Source: Wyeomyia smithii
Taxonomy: Eukaryota > Arthropoda > Insecta > Diptera > Culicidae
Assembly: GCF_029784165.1 (NCBI RefSeq)
Contig: NC_073695.1
Span: 160,695,622-160,759,621, forward strand
Length of the DNA stretch: 64,000 nt
Direction: 5' to 3'
The position numbers were made by a program, and so were the translations under genes. Below are positions 1 to 11,411 of this stretch, in pieces (the stretch's first letter is position 1; the number at the start of each line of letters is the position of its first letter). The notes under the pieces were generated by a model. It saw only the letters and a program-made list of their open reading frames with translations. It had not been told where the DNA came from and did no database searches.

Positions 1-1006
1 TATGGTTGGGAAGTTAATGTGATAAATAACTGATAGATATTAATATATATATCAACCATTACCGAAATATTTTTCATGAAATAAAGTTGTCAAGCCCCTA
101 GAAATAATGTGTTTTCCTTCTTACAGATGCTTAGCAGGGTTAACATGTAGTGTTTTCGCCGACAGATTTATACCAGTGTGTTTGATTGATTTCGATAAAA
201 GTAGTATAAATTTTGTTTATTTTCCGTGTAAAAAGCGTTCTTTCCACCCCTAGGGAGCGCTGCAAAATTCACTGAGCACTTAGAAGTTTTCGTATCACAG
301 ATGACCTTCCGTTCTGTGATCTCTGCATACTTACTTTTTCCAAAATTAGTCTAGACTGTCTTCTGAAAAGGGCGAAACTTTTTTTGCCGATTTTTTTGTA
401 AATCAATATAATTCAAAAACGGCAAATTCTACAAAAAGTGTTCTATAAGTAACTTTTAGAAAATTGTCTGAATTTTCATAAAAAATATGGAAAAAATTAT
501 ATATCAAGCACTACACTAAAAAAAATGCAATTTGAACACAAAACATCGATTTTAAAAAAATGGTCATCTCCGAATTGGCTAGAATTTTTTTTAGTGAAAG
601 ACAACATTGTTGGCTACATTTCTTTCATACATCACAACTTGTGCAGATTTAAGGAAAAAAAGTTATTCTCTTAAATAAAAAATGAAAATTCAAACTAAAA
701 CCAAGGTATATTACTTTTTTAGTGTAAAACACCTTGATAGAATGAAATATGTATACCACTTCTGCTCTCAACTGCTCATTTTAAAAAATGACCTGGCATC
801 CCTGCTGTCATCATATAAATCGGTAAAATGGTAAAATCGCACAAGAATGCAAAATAATATTTGCAGTTTCTGTAGTCATAGTTGATTTCTAAACGGTTGT
901 TCTGTATAGATATTTGAAGTGCATAATACCGTGATCTTTGGAAAAAGGTGAAAAACGCAGAACTCTGACAAAAATTTGACTTACATTTACGGTTGCTAAA
1001 ATAGAT
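1..1006. other. upstream region of ARMH3
   Basis: AT-rich sequence before the first ATG of the host gene. It must contain the 5' UTR and probably promoter elements of ARMH3, but I see no TATA box, initiator or repeat boundary that I could defend. Long homopolymer A/T runs make short ORFs here meaningless. Confidence 0.4.
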
Positions 1007-1636
1007 ATGTCGATAAGAAAAAGGTCTGGTTCAGGTTCAACCAAACGACCAAAAGAAAAAATTGTTTATATATATGAACAGCTTCTACGTGGAGATGAAA
1101 TAGGAATGGAAAATCCGAATTTTTGGGATGAATTTTTCCTTCTGCAACCAAACATTGATTTCTTGGAAACAGAGCTGCAAAAAATGGAATCCGCTAAAAT
1201 GATAACGGCTAAAGCAAACATTCTTCAACTAATCAACAAGTGTGTGCATGTATTAAACTCAAATCACACGAAACGTACGCAAAATTCCTTGATCACTCTT
1301 AGTGTTTTAGTATCAACTATTTTTAAAAAACAAGTATTCATGGAAAATCTTCCAGATTTTAATGCTGTGTTTTGTATAACAGATGTGCATAGTGATATGA
1401 AAAATCTTGTAGTAAAAATAAAGGAGTTACTGGTAAACGACAATTGTGATTATTCAAGACACTGCTGCATAAAACTGTTATTCACAATTGTTACCGCGAC
1501 TGACAATTTAAATCAAAATACTTTGGTAGAGTGCCTTATGGTGAATAATTTGTTCGATTCCTTTAAAAAACTGTTAAGTGACCCTACTGCGAGGCAGGAA
1601 TATGGTCGTGATATTGTTGTCCTACTGACACTCTTG
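1007..1636 (+). CDS. ARMH3: ARMH3 orthologue, exon 1 (start codon)
   Basis: Encodes the first 210 residues of an armadillo-like helical domain protein 3 orthologue. Family knowledge: ARMH3 is a cytosolic/Golgi alpha-solenoid protein that in vertebrates binds PI4KB and supports Golgi PI4P and GBF1 function. Family-typical stretches seen here include FWDEFFL near residue 40, and a CCIKLLF...VTATDN(L)NQNTLVE block near residues 155-175, followed by VVLLTLL. The ATG at 1007 fits the expected start because basic Ser/Lys-rich residues precede the conserved helix. The exon must end at 1636 (TTG|GTTCGT), because only that donor keeps the frame into exon 2. A better-looking GTAAGA donor four bases downstream (1641) would shift the frame into an early stop. 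Intron 1 is 55 bp (1637-1691). Confidence 0.93.
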
Positions 1637-1691
1637 GTTCGTAAGAAATATGGAAAATAGTCTCAAAATTGTTAAATTAATGTATTTTCAG

Positions 1692-1771
1692 GTCAATTAT
1701 CGTAAAAATGAAGGCGCAAATCCGTATGTAGTTCAGCTGTCATTATTAGATGAAGAATTGGCATTGCATGG
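1692..1771 (+). CDS. ARMH3: ARMH3 orthologue, exon 2
   Basis: Follows a TTTTCAG acceptor and reads VNYRKNEGANPYVVQLS then LLDEELALHG, matching the conserved VNYRK...NPY(I/V)V(K/Q)LS segment of the family. It ends with GG|GTATGT in phase 2. The completing base is the first base of exon 3, 25.5 kb away. This short exon has no long ORF of its own. Confidence 0.92.
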
Positions 1772-1946
1772 GTATGTAAAAAAAATTTAGTGATTTTAAA
1801 AAACTGGGGTTTTCGGTGTCAAGTGTTTTTATTTTAAATATCATTAGATTAAATTTATTTTATTATAAATGTCCCTAGATTAATCAGACTTAAAGTTGTT
1901 GAACTACAAAAAATTTTGAACTACATATTACATTTCTACACAACTG

Positions 1947-2158
1947 TTAAGCCTGTATAACACTCTTTGACCAAGCGTCAAATATTTGGCACTTTTTGAC
2001 AGATAAAAATTTGGTCAAAGATAATTGTTTGTCACTCTCCAATTTTAACATGGGGCAAACACGGGCAAACAACAACCATGATGATGTCAAATAAATTCGA
2101 CCATTATGTCAGAAGGTCAAATATTTGACCATTAGACTAAGAGTGTAATACAGGTTTT
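1947..2158. mobile_element. MITE, TTAA-type flank, copy 1
   Basis: About 204 bp with imperfect inverted ends: GCCTGTATAACACTCTTTGA on the left and the complement of AAGAGTGTAATACAGG on the right. It is flanked by TTAA on the left and a decayed TTTT on the right. The interior contains the palindrome GTCAAATATTTGAC. A second copy of the family lies at 31390-31591. The TTAA-like flank suggests a piggyBac-type non-autonomous element (inference). It sits 176 bp downstream of ARMH3 exon 2. Confidence 0.75.
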
Positions 2159-2649
2159 ACAACATTGAAAAATTGCGATTTGTCAAAAATGACGCCATTA
2201 TTGCCCCTTAAAGGGTAATATCTACCAAAAAAAATTTTTTTTCGCGATATTTTTATTGGCCTAAATCATGCTAAAACTATCCAAGAATCAAAATCTACAT
2301 CACCCAAGTACAGATCTAAACTCAATGTTTGCCTAAATCAATTTTTACCGAACAACTTTTATACTCCAAAATCACATTTTTCGTTTAATTTGGCGATGCT
2401 TTTTTTTTCTTTTTATTTCGAGCCTTTGTAAACTAGCAGAAGTTACCTATGATAGTTATCGTGTTTCAAATTTGAAGTATAGAGGTCTCTGCATCAAGTT
2501 TCGACCGTAATAGCCGTTATAGCGTCTCTACAGAACGTGTTTACTCACAATTTCCCTTTGTTTAGTCGATCAGCCGTTCTCGTTGTGTACATTCTTTGTT
2601 TGAGTTTTTCTATACTTTTTAACTGTGGGTTATATTCAATGGTTTGTGA
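2159..2649. other. intronic sequence, nothing recognised
   Basis: AT-rich intron 2 sequence between the MITE and the 3' end of the Jockey fragment. I see no gene, repeat end or RNA motif. Confidence 0.5.
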
Positions 2650-4960
2650 GATGAATTAATTATTTACTTATATTTATTCAGAATTTTATTGTGTGCTCTG
2701 CCACAAACGGTGACATATCAACACTCTTACATATATTTTAAGCTTTATTTCATTGAAAGATTGTACCTTAATGCTTCCGCAGTTAAGTGAATATAATCGC
2801 AGGAAAATTGTAAACCTTCTTGTCAAGAAAAAAAAGGAATTTAAAATTAAACTTAAATCTAATCTTACACCTATCTTACTGACTGTAAAGTGAGCTAATC
2901 GTTGTAATTGTGGATTGCAACGATTTTTGCCGGAACTTATTGATAATTTGGTTTGACATATTTTCAGAAGTTTGTTTTGAATCCTTTGAAGCGTCTTCTT
3001 TCTGGTTGCACAACAACTTGTCCAGATGGGGACTGCATATAATATTGCTGGTCTAAATATTTGTTTGTAAATTAACAGTTTATTCTTGAGACAAAGTCTA
3101 GAATGTCTGTTGATAAGAGGATACAAATATTTTATATATTTATTGCACTTTGTTTGGATATTCTCAATGTGCTCCTTGAAAGTAAGATTTTTATCATAAA
3201 TTAGCCCTAAAATTCAACTTGGTCAGACCAATTTAAGATTGCACCGTTCATCATAACAACATGATTATTGGTGAGTTTGAGAAAAGAAACTCTTGGTTTA
3301 TGAGGAAAAATAATTAATTGTGTTTTTGATGCATTAGGAGAAATCTTCCATTTCTGCAAATATGAAGAAAATATATCTAGACTCTTTTGCAGCCTACTGC
3401 ATATGACACGAAGGCTTTTTCCTTTTACGGAAATGCTTGTATCGTCACAAAACAGAGATTTCTCACATGCTGGTGGTAAATCAGGAAGATCAGAAGTAAA
3501 AATATTTTATAAGACTGGGCCCAAGATACTTCCTTGAGGTACACCAGCTCTAACAGCCAATCTATCCGATTTACTATTCAAATAGTTAACTTGAAGAATG
3601 CAGTCTGTGAAGTAACTTTGTATCATTTTTATGATGTAAAAAGGAAAAAGGAAATTGAACATTTTAGCTATCAAACCTTTATGCCAAATACTGTCAAATG
3701 CTTTTTCTATGTCTAAAAGAGCAGCTCCAGTGGAATAACCTTCAGATTTATTAGTACGAATCATATTAGTTACTCTAAGTAACTGATGAGTAGTCGAATA
3801 CCCATGGCACAATCCAAACTGCTCATTTGCAAAAATTGAATTTAAATTGATCGGTGTCATCATTCTATTAAGAGTCATTCTTTCAAAAAGTGTGCTTATA
3901 GAAGAGAGTAAACTGATTGGACGATAACTTTATGCTTCAGCTGGATATTTTTAGGTTTAAAAATTGGAGTGACTTTGGTATTTTTCCATTTTGAGGGAAA
4001 ATATGCTAATTCAAAGCATCTGTTAAAAATTCACCAAGAAATTTAAAGAGCTTTCGGGAAGTCTTGAGGAGGGTATAAAAAATCCCATCATCTCCTGGTG
4101 CTTTCATGTTTTTAAAGTTCTTGATAATAGTTCGTATTTCATTCAAGTTTGTTTATAGTACCTCTTCAGGAAGAAATTCTTGAGAGGTGATCTGATCATT
4201 CTTTTGTAATACTTCATTTTCAATAGGACTCAGTACGTTCAAATTAAAATTATGAACACTCGAACTGCTGAGCAAGTTTTTGAGCTTTCTGTTCATTCGT
4301 GAAAAATATGTAGTCATCATCTTTGAGGACTGGAATGGGCTTTGAAGGTTTCTTAAGAACCTTCGAAAGCTTCCATAAAGGTTTGGAATATGGTTTTAGT
4401 TGTTCAACTTCTCTCATGAAATTTTCATGTCGCAGGAAAGTGAATCTATGTTTGATTTTCATTTGTAAATCTTTAAAAATGACTTTTAAAGCAGGATCAC
4501 GAGTTATTCGATATTGACGTCTCCGTATGTTTTTCAAACGTATAAGAAGTTGAAGCTCATTGTCAATGATTGGTGTATTAAATTTCACTCTAGCCTTAGG
4601 AACTGATAAGCTTCGGGCATTGAGTATTAAACTGCACAAATCATCCAATGCTCCGTCAATGTCAGCACTGTTTTGTAAAACAATATCACAATTCAAGCTC
4701 TCTTCGATCGTGGTACGATATCGATTCCAATTGGCCTTGTGATAGTTAAACACAGATCTAGTGGAATATAAAACAATTTCACGGGTTATGCAAACAGTTA
4801 TAGGAAGATGATCAGAATCAAAATCAGCATGAGATAACAAATCACTACATGAATGACTTTGCTTTGTTAATACCAACTCAATTGTGGATGGATTTCTAAC
4901 AGAAAAAAAAACATGGACCATTTGGAAATAAAACTAAATAAAATCCAGCCGAGCAATCGT
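2650..4960 (-). pseudogene. Jockey-clade retrotransposon, 3' part (3' UTR, reverse transcriptase, end of endonuclease)
   Basis: Read on the minus strand, this is a decayed relative of the near-intact Jockey element at 47326-51724. Recognisable pieces from 5' to 3': the C-terminal endonuclease region with FDSDHLPI near 4800-4830; the linker with PYSKPLWKLSKVLKKPSKPIP near 4330-4400; RT motifs FANEQFG, LDIEKAFDS and AGVPQGSILGPV (3507-3878); and the C-terminal IYKQIFRPAILYAVPIW segment near 3000-3080. Frameshifts and stops separate these blocks, so it cannot be active. It is the rightmost-reading (3') piece of an old copy whose remaining parts are displaced to 6164-6293, 8819-9670 and 20401-20647 by later insertions. 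The 3' end near 2650 is approximate. Confidence 0.85.
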
Positions 4961-6163
4961 ATTTGTATTTGTATTTGTGAGGTATAGAAGGGGGCCAAGG
5001 GCCGGGTCACTGGTGTTATGAGGCACCATTCATGCTATACCAGTGATAAGAGGATTGGCATCACAGCCTCAGTAACCAGCTGGTCAATTAAATTCTGTGT
5101 AATTAACTAGAATAACCCTGGGCAAATTGCAAAAATACTGTCTTGTTAGGGTAGCGTCTTGACAAGACCCCTGAGTTATAACTAGTCAATTAACTGCCGA
5201 AGGATAAGGAAAGGCAAGGATCTCTGAATGTTAATAAGTGAGTGTAGGTGTGAGTGCATGTGTGTGTAAATGTATGTGCATCTGTTTGTTTGTTGAGTTT
5301 ACTATGCTGAAAAATAATGATGATAAGATGATAATAATAAAAATAATGATGATATCAATAATAATCGTAACAATAAAAACAATAATAAAAATGAAAACAG
5401 AACATAATAATAACAACATATGCTAATCAATAAACAAAAAAAAAAACATGATATAATAATATTTAATTTGAAAACAAAGAACTGTGGTTCCTTGATCAAA
5501 TTTCGCTGTGTTGGTGAAATCAACACATATCTAGACATCTAAACTCGGAGTTTCATTATGAAACTCGGAAAAAAAATCGTGAAAGTTATTTAAAAAACAA
5601 AAAGGGAGAGAGAAAAAGAATGTATATATGAACGATGTAGTCTATAAAGAAACCACGTACACGTTTACTAAATAATACTACATACATACAACAATACAAC
5701 TTTGCACATGGAACTAACAGTAAAAAGTGGAGAATTTAAGTTCACGTTTAACTACAGTCTATCCATGAATGCATAAGAGTCACACTGCCAGAAAAAAGTA
5801 AAAGCATTAATTCATTTTATCTAATAATTAACGAAGTATCATGTGGGACTGTAATGCATTCATGGATACAGACAAGAAAAGAGCTTGCACTTAGTGGTCT
5901 GGTCCATGTGTGAGAAAAATTCTTTAGTGTTAATTGATATTGTTAAGAAACTTTCTCACATAGGAGATTGCCGAGATCAGAGTAGGAAAGACTACAACAT
6001 AGGTATCTGACTCTCATCATCTCCCTTAGCTCCCATCCGCCACCCGGGAGCACGCGCCCTTGGGCTGTCAAAACTCTCATACAATAGTTTTGTGGCTCCA
6101 TCTTAGGATTCCGTAAAGCTATAAGAACCCGAGATAGGAGCTCAACCACCAAGCCCAGGGAAA
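4961..6163. mobile_element. unclassified retroposon with 21-bp target duplication
   Basis: Both sides carry the same 21 bases, AAAATCCAGCCGAGCAATCG plus T (4940-4960 and 6164-6184), and the Jockey sequence resumes directly afterwards. The left end starts with three TATTTG units, which on the minus strand would be a CAAATA-type 3' tail. This, with the long target duplication, points to a minus-strand LINE-mobilised non-autonomous insertion (inference). The interior has a GT-rich tract (about 5226-5290) and an ATAATA/ATGATG-rich tract (about 5305-5420). I recognise no protein or tRNA-like promoter. Confidence 0.75.
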
Positions 6164-6293
6164 AAAATCCAGCCGAGCAATCGTTAAACAATATTTTTCC
6201 ATTGGAATTGCTTTGTGCATTATTCCACCATCGATCTTTTGCATTAAAATCACCGATGATAAAAAAAACTTAGATTTATTTCTCGTGAGTTTT
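6164..6293 (-). pseudogene. Jockey endonuclease fragment (continuation of 2650-4960)
   Basis: Aligns by eye with the minus-strand endonuclease of the better-preserved Jockey copy around 49700-49830. There the ATTGGAATTGC/ACTTTG...AATCACCGATGAT/CGCTGATTAT stretch encodes the DFNAKH region. It is bounded on the left by the target duplication of the retroposon and on the right by the insertion at 6294. Confidence 0.8.
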
Positions 6294-8818
6294 GACGTAG
6301 GACTACGTCTTTGTTTTCTATACTAGATTACACTTTGTGAAAATGAAAATGAAACTGGCAAATGTTGCGTCAGATTTCAAACGGTTATAGCAAGCGAACG
6401 ACTTAATGCATCTAAGTCATTTATATGTCAGTGGATAGATAAAATGTGTAACAATTTTTTGATATTATGTTCAACATTGTTGCTCTACTGCTTAATGGTG
6501 GAAAAAGGTGAAAAGTTCCAAGGTCAAGCTTTCCCATACATTTCCCTTGTTCTTGGCTTCTTCCCAAGCACAGATAACAATAACATGGACGAAATAAATT
6601 CCACTGCCTACATATTTTGACTCAACAAAGTGTTTTGGTTTGTTTGTCTTTGTCTAAGCTGCGTGGCCACGCCTTAATGGTAAAAATCTACGCTGAACTC
6701 GATACAAAAGACTGCGTGTGGGAAATTCCGCTTCAGTTTAGTTTGTTCCACAATAGCGAGTGCGGTGCAGCTGTTAAGCTTTGCGACATTGAGAAACGAG
6801 AGCTGCATACGAGTCAACTTCCAGGCACCGCGGAGCATGTTACCTGTATTCTGCACACGGCAGCAACAGTTACAATCGTACGCTGCAGGATATTTTGCTG
6901 GCACAGCTGCTGGAGGGCACAGCGGAGAGCAAATTTTATACGCGGCCAACAAAATAATCGAGGCTACCGGTGGTGGTGTGATTATCAGCATTCTGTAGCA
7001 TACATTTCGAGCTGAAGATTATCGGATCGGTTCTTTTTAGAACTATAAATGCTTGAAGATAGAGTTACGAGAATTTTCACAACTACTCCTAGTGTGAAAT
7101 GTCCATCTATTTCTCAATAATCATTTTTACAATAACGACCAGGGCGCACCAAAGATAAACGGTAGTGTTGCCTATGAATAGTTTATCACAACAAGACATA
7201 ACCCTCATTTCAAGAATTTTTACTGCTAAATTGAGTGATTTTCCGGTTTAATTGTTTGTTTGTGTTCACTCGAACACCGTTATCAGTCAAATATCAGCAA
7301 CGAAAGTTAGTTAATCTAAGAACCAGAGTGATTTTCGCATCGGGAAAGCAAAAACTTTCTTTTGATGCTTATGAAAATCACTCAGTAGTATTGAAGATGT
7401 ATTGGTTTGTTTCTCTTTCTTTCTATAAGCTACGTAGCCACGCCTTAATGGTAAAATCTACGCTGAACTCGATACAAAAGACTGCGTGTAGAAATTTCAG
7501 CTTCAGTTTAGTTTGTTACACATAAGCGAGAGCAGTGCAGCTGTTAAAGGTACGCGACATTGAGAAACGAGAACTGCATACGAGTCAACTTCCAGGCACT
7601 GCGGAACTATGTTACCTGTATTCTGCATACGGCAGCAACACTTACCATCGTTCGATGCAGGATATTTTGCTAGCACAGCTACTGGAGGGCACAGCGGAGA
7701 GCAAATTTTATACGCGGCCAACTAAATAATCGATGCTACCGGTGGTGGTGTGATCATCAGCATTCTGTAGCTACTGAGCTGAAGATTATGAAATCGGTTC
7801 TTTTCAGAACTATTAGATGATGAAGATAAGAGTTATGAGAATTTACACAACTACTACTAGTGTGAAATGTTCATCTATTTCTAAATAATCATTTTTACAA
7901 TAACGACCAGGACGCACCAAAATAAACGGTAGTGTTACCTATGAATAGTTTGTCACAAGATATAACCCTCATTTCAAGAATTTTCACTGCTAAATTGAGT
8001 GATTTTCCGGTTTAATTGTTTGTTTGTGTTCACTAGAACACCGTTATCAGTCAAATATCAGCAACGAAAGTTAGTTAATCTAAGAACCATAGTGATTTTC
8101 GCATCGGGAAAGCAAAAACTTTCTTTTGATGCTTATGAAAATCACTCAGTAGTATTGAAGATGTGTTGGTTTGTTTCTCTTTCTTTCTATAAGCTACGTG
8201 GCCACGCCTTAATGGTTAAAATCTACGCTGAACTCGATACAAAAGACTGCGTGTAGAAAATTCAGCTTCAGTTTAGTTTGTTACACATAAGCGAGAGCAG
8301 TGCAGCTGTTAAAGGTACGCGACATTGAGAAACGAGAACTGCATACGAGTCAACTTCCAGGCACTGCGGAACTATGTTACCTGTATTCTGCATACGGCAG
8401 CAACACTTACCATCGTTCGATGCAGGATATTTTGCTAGCACAGCTACTGGAGGGCACAGCGGAGAGCAAATTTTATGCGCGGCCAACAAAATATTCATGG
8501 TGCGATTATCAGCGTTCTGTAGCACGAATTTCTAACTGAATATTATGGAATCGGTTCTTTTCAGAACTATAGATGCTTGAAGATAAGAGTTATGAGAATT
8601 TTCGCAACTACTACTAGTGTAAAATTTTCATGTATTCATGCATCGTTAGTTTTAAAATAACGACTATCAAAAATAAACGGTAGTGTTACCTATGAACAGT
8701 TTAGCGCAGCATATAATAATTTAGTATTTTAGTATAATAATAGATTAGCATATATTATATATTTAGTCCTACGTCACCATTTCATACAACCCCTAGGGCT
8801 GTATACCTTGTAGTATTT
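6294..8818. mobile_element. repeat element with three-unit tandem array
   Basis: This insertion interrupts the Jockey endonuclease between GTGAGTTTT (6293) and GTAAATC (8819). The left end has the near-palindrome GACGTAGGACTACGTC. The right end reads TAGTCCTACGTCACCATTTC and closes with CCTTGTAGTATTT. The same right end recurs at 25627-25680, so it is a true family terminus. The interior has three copies of a roughly 765-bp unit. The anchor GCCACGCCTTAATGG lies at 6666, 7437 and 8201, so spacings are 771 and 764. Units two and three are nearly identical, apart from a short deletion around 8490; unit one is more diverged. The short ORFs across the units share frames but match no protein I can name. 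Confidence 0.8.
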
Positions 8819-9670
8819 GTAAATCTCACTTGAAATGATTTTTCTACTCACCAGTGCATTGAAAAGGTAAATACACTACTTCTATAAATGAAATACCAAT
8901 ATCTGTTTCGATTTCAATTTTCAAACTTTCAATAACCTTCGGTTCAAGATGGGGCATAACAAGATGTTTTATTCGACGGTGGATAACTATTGCAACGCCA
9001 TCTCCGCCAACATCAATTCTGTCGAACTTGTGAACTATATAGTTGGGGTTTCTTTTTAGTTTAATGTTAGGCTTTAGAAGCGTTTCAGTCACGACTGCAA
9101 TATGCACACCATGGACTGTTAAAAAATTAAAAAAATCATCTTTCGCTTTTAAAGAACGAGCATCCCAATTTGGAAAATTTACAGCATTACAGTCGTTATA
9201 GTCATTGCTGAATTTTAATTTCAAAACAATATTAGTTGTAAATTTTAAACCTTCTTGAACAGCCTCGTACCTCGAGTTACAGTTCAACAAAGCGGACATT
9301 AGCTGCAGCATGGATTGTTGTGGGTAGTCAATCTTCTCGGGAGTTGGACTTCCTAAATCAATACTGGCTGACTTTTCAGCACCAAACACGAAAGGCTTGT
9401 TGCTGTTTGCTCGTACCTCGAGTTACAGTTCAACAAAGCGGACATTAGCTGCAGCATGGATTGTTGTAGGTAGTCAATCTTCTCGGGAGTTGGACTACCT
9501 AAATCAATACTGGCTGACTTTTCAGCAGGAAACACGAAAGGCTTGTTGCTGTTTGAATTCGAAATTTTGCCTGAAAGGACACTAGCATATGAAATGCCTG
9601 GTGGTGCCTAACAGGATTATTTGTTTTCAAGTTGTTGTTTCCTAAATTTGAAATATTACCTACAGACACT
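8819..9670 (-). pseudogene. Jockey ORF1 C-terminus and ORF2 N-terminus (older copy)
   Basis: On the minus strand 9389-8844 encodes the end of ORF1 (the LQLMSALLNCNSRYEA region, parallel to FLQQAMFDLMNAML in the intact copy). It runs without a stop into the start of ORF2 endonuclease: the WDARSLKAKDDF block, TETLLKPNIKLKRNPNYIVH, and then VAIVIHRRIKH. In the intact copy ORF1 and ORF2 are in different frames with a 14-base overlap, so the in-frame join is a decay product. A 146-bp segment is duplicated in tandem at 9264-9409 and 9410-9555. Confidence 0.85.
9264..9555. repeat. 146-bp tandem duplication
   Basis: The sequence from CTCGTACCTCGAG to AGGCTTGTTGCTGTTTG occurs twice in direct succession, at 9264-9409 and 9410-9555, with only a few differences. 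It duplicates the C-terminal end of Jockey ORF1 and does not occur in the intact copy at 50.2-50.4 kb. Confidence 0.9.
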
Positions 9671-9940
9671 AGGGTGCCAGCCAAAATGGTCATCTCGAAT
9701 TTAAAAAAACCCTATACAAAATGTTCACCTGCTCGAAAAAACACCCTGTGCAAAATTTCAGCTCAATCGGACTTAAAATGGCGTGGCGCAAAGCGATTGA
9801 AGTTTGCCTTTTTTGAAAACCGGAAAATCACCCATGTACGTGAAATTTCGGTTTTCGAAATTTTTTTGATGCCAAATGACTTAAAATTGCATGAAACTTC
9901 GAGGATTGGTGTCGTCTGAAATTTTTTTCTGAAAACAATT

Positions 9941-11411
9941 CATGCGGCGAAGACGCATAATCGAGGACAAGGAACCGAGGCGGCACAAAGCCGCCGTGGT
10001 TTTCGCGGTCCGAGCCGGCCGCCGACCCGCCGTCGGAAGCGGCGGCCTCGCATACAAACAACTGATCTACTGGTTTTCTAGGATTATTCAAACAGCTTTT
10101 CTTTCCCTTAGTTAAGTCCGAACGAGCGGTAGCGAGTAAGGTCAGCATACACTTGGACAATAGAGTCGGCCAAAGGCCGCGAGTGTGTGTTGTCAAAAAG
10201 AAAATAGACCATTTTTTGGTTCTGCCATTCGTGCTCTTTGAGATTCTGCCATTCGTTATTCTGCCTTATGAAATATTCTGCCTTACGTAATTTAGCTTTT
10301 CGTAATTCTGCCTTTCGTGATTCTGCCTTTTGATTTTCTGCCTTTCGTAGGAGACCCATTTATTTTCTAAGTAAAACAGCTAATCTCTATACACACTCAT
10401 ACTTACAGGGGCAACTAGTGAGTTTCGAACCTACTAGTCAACTACAAATTCTGAAAATCATAGTTTGAGGCAGCAATCACAATCATGGTCGCGAAAAAAC
10501 GCAAGTCATTATTCGTTTTGTGCTATTTCAAGGTAAAACTAAAAACATAAGATAAAAATATAAATTTGGATTAGGAATTTATATTTTGTTTGGCATCTTC
10601 GTGTGCATTGCACAGGTTGACCTAGTTATGGACAAGTTGTTCCTGATACAAAGTGTTTACAGGATGAAATAATCAATCAATGAAGAATTTCATCTTTGAA
10701 ATTACTGTCCCTTGAAAAATTACATTTAAATAGCTATAGCATGGTCAAAGCTTCGTCGCCCATACCGCAGTGGATTTTATTAGCCATATTTCTAGCGGAG
10801 AAAAATATTTTCTCAGGTTCAACTGAATTTGGACGAACTGTTCAAACAGACAGATCCAAATAGAGAAGTATTTACCTTCGGTTCCTTTCGATTCTTGTCT
10901 GATCATCATTTTATTTTCTTCTTCATTCATTTACTCTTCTCAACAGTTTCAGTTTCTCTAAGAATTTTGAAGTTATTCACTAGCTTAAAACTATGTTTGG
11001 CGATGTGAAGGAAAATTGAAATAAAAATCTGTTTTTTTTTTGTTCCTATGAGTTTCGAAATTATGTTCTTCGTAATCATATCACACGATTCATTCATTGA
11101 AATTTTCCAAACACTGGTAAATGTATCTGGATCGTATACCACAAGAGATCAAAACAATGGTCGCAGTGCACATAGGAGCATTTCAGTCAAAAAGCTGGCC
11201 AAAAAAAGAAAAAAATAATTTAAGTGTTCCTCGTGCTATTGATCCTTTTTGCATTCTCTGATACTTACTACATTGTTTGCAGCCCATCTTGAAATTTTCT
11301 GAATTGTTTACAAACGACAGTAACTATCATAACCTTGGTATTAGTTAGAGCCCATGAATAAGTCACAAAATGTTCTACAAAAATATAAACTTCTGCTCAT
11401 GTTATTATAAC
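9941..11411. repeat. 1.47-kb dispersed repeat, copy 1
   Basis: Nearly identical, in the same orientation, to 21271-22749. It starts with a GC-rich block (GCGGCGAAGACGCATAATCG, then an AAGCCGCCGTGG hairpin-rich stretch) and ends with CATGTTATTATAACT. It contains the TTCTGCCTTTCGT minisatellite at about 10213-10345. The right end is cut by the inverted-repeat element at 11411. No convincing protein: the small ORFs are shared only because the two copies are almost the same sequence. Confidence 0.9.
10213..10345. repeat. minisatellite, ATTCTGCCTTTCGTG-type unit
   Basis: Degenerate 15-17-base units with the core TTCTGCC(T/A)TTCGT repeated about eight times. The same array occurs at 21553-21690 and in reverse orientation at 20893-21020. 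Confidence 0.85.

Noticed and set aside
5240..5420. GT and ATAATA tracts as functional elements
   Set aside because: Ordinary microsatellites inside a retroposon.
6617..8539. Histone H2A-variant pseudogenes in the tandem units
   Set aside because: Only a few residues near the end (GGGV) look similar. The body does not align by eye.
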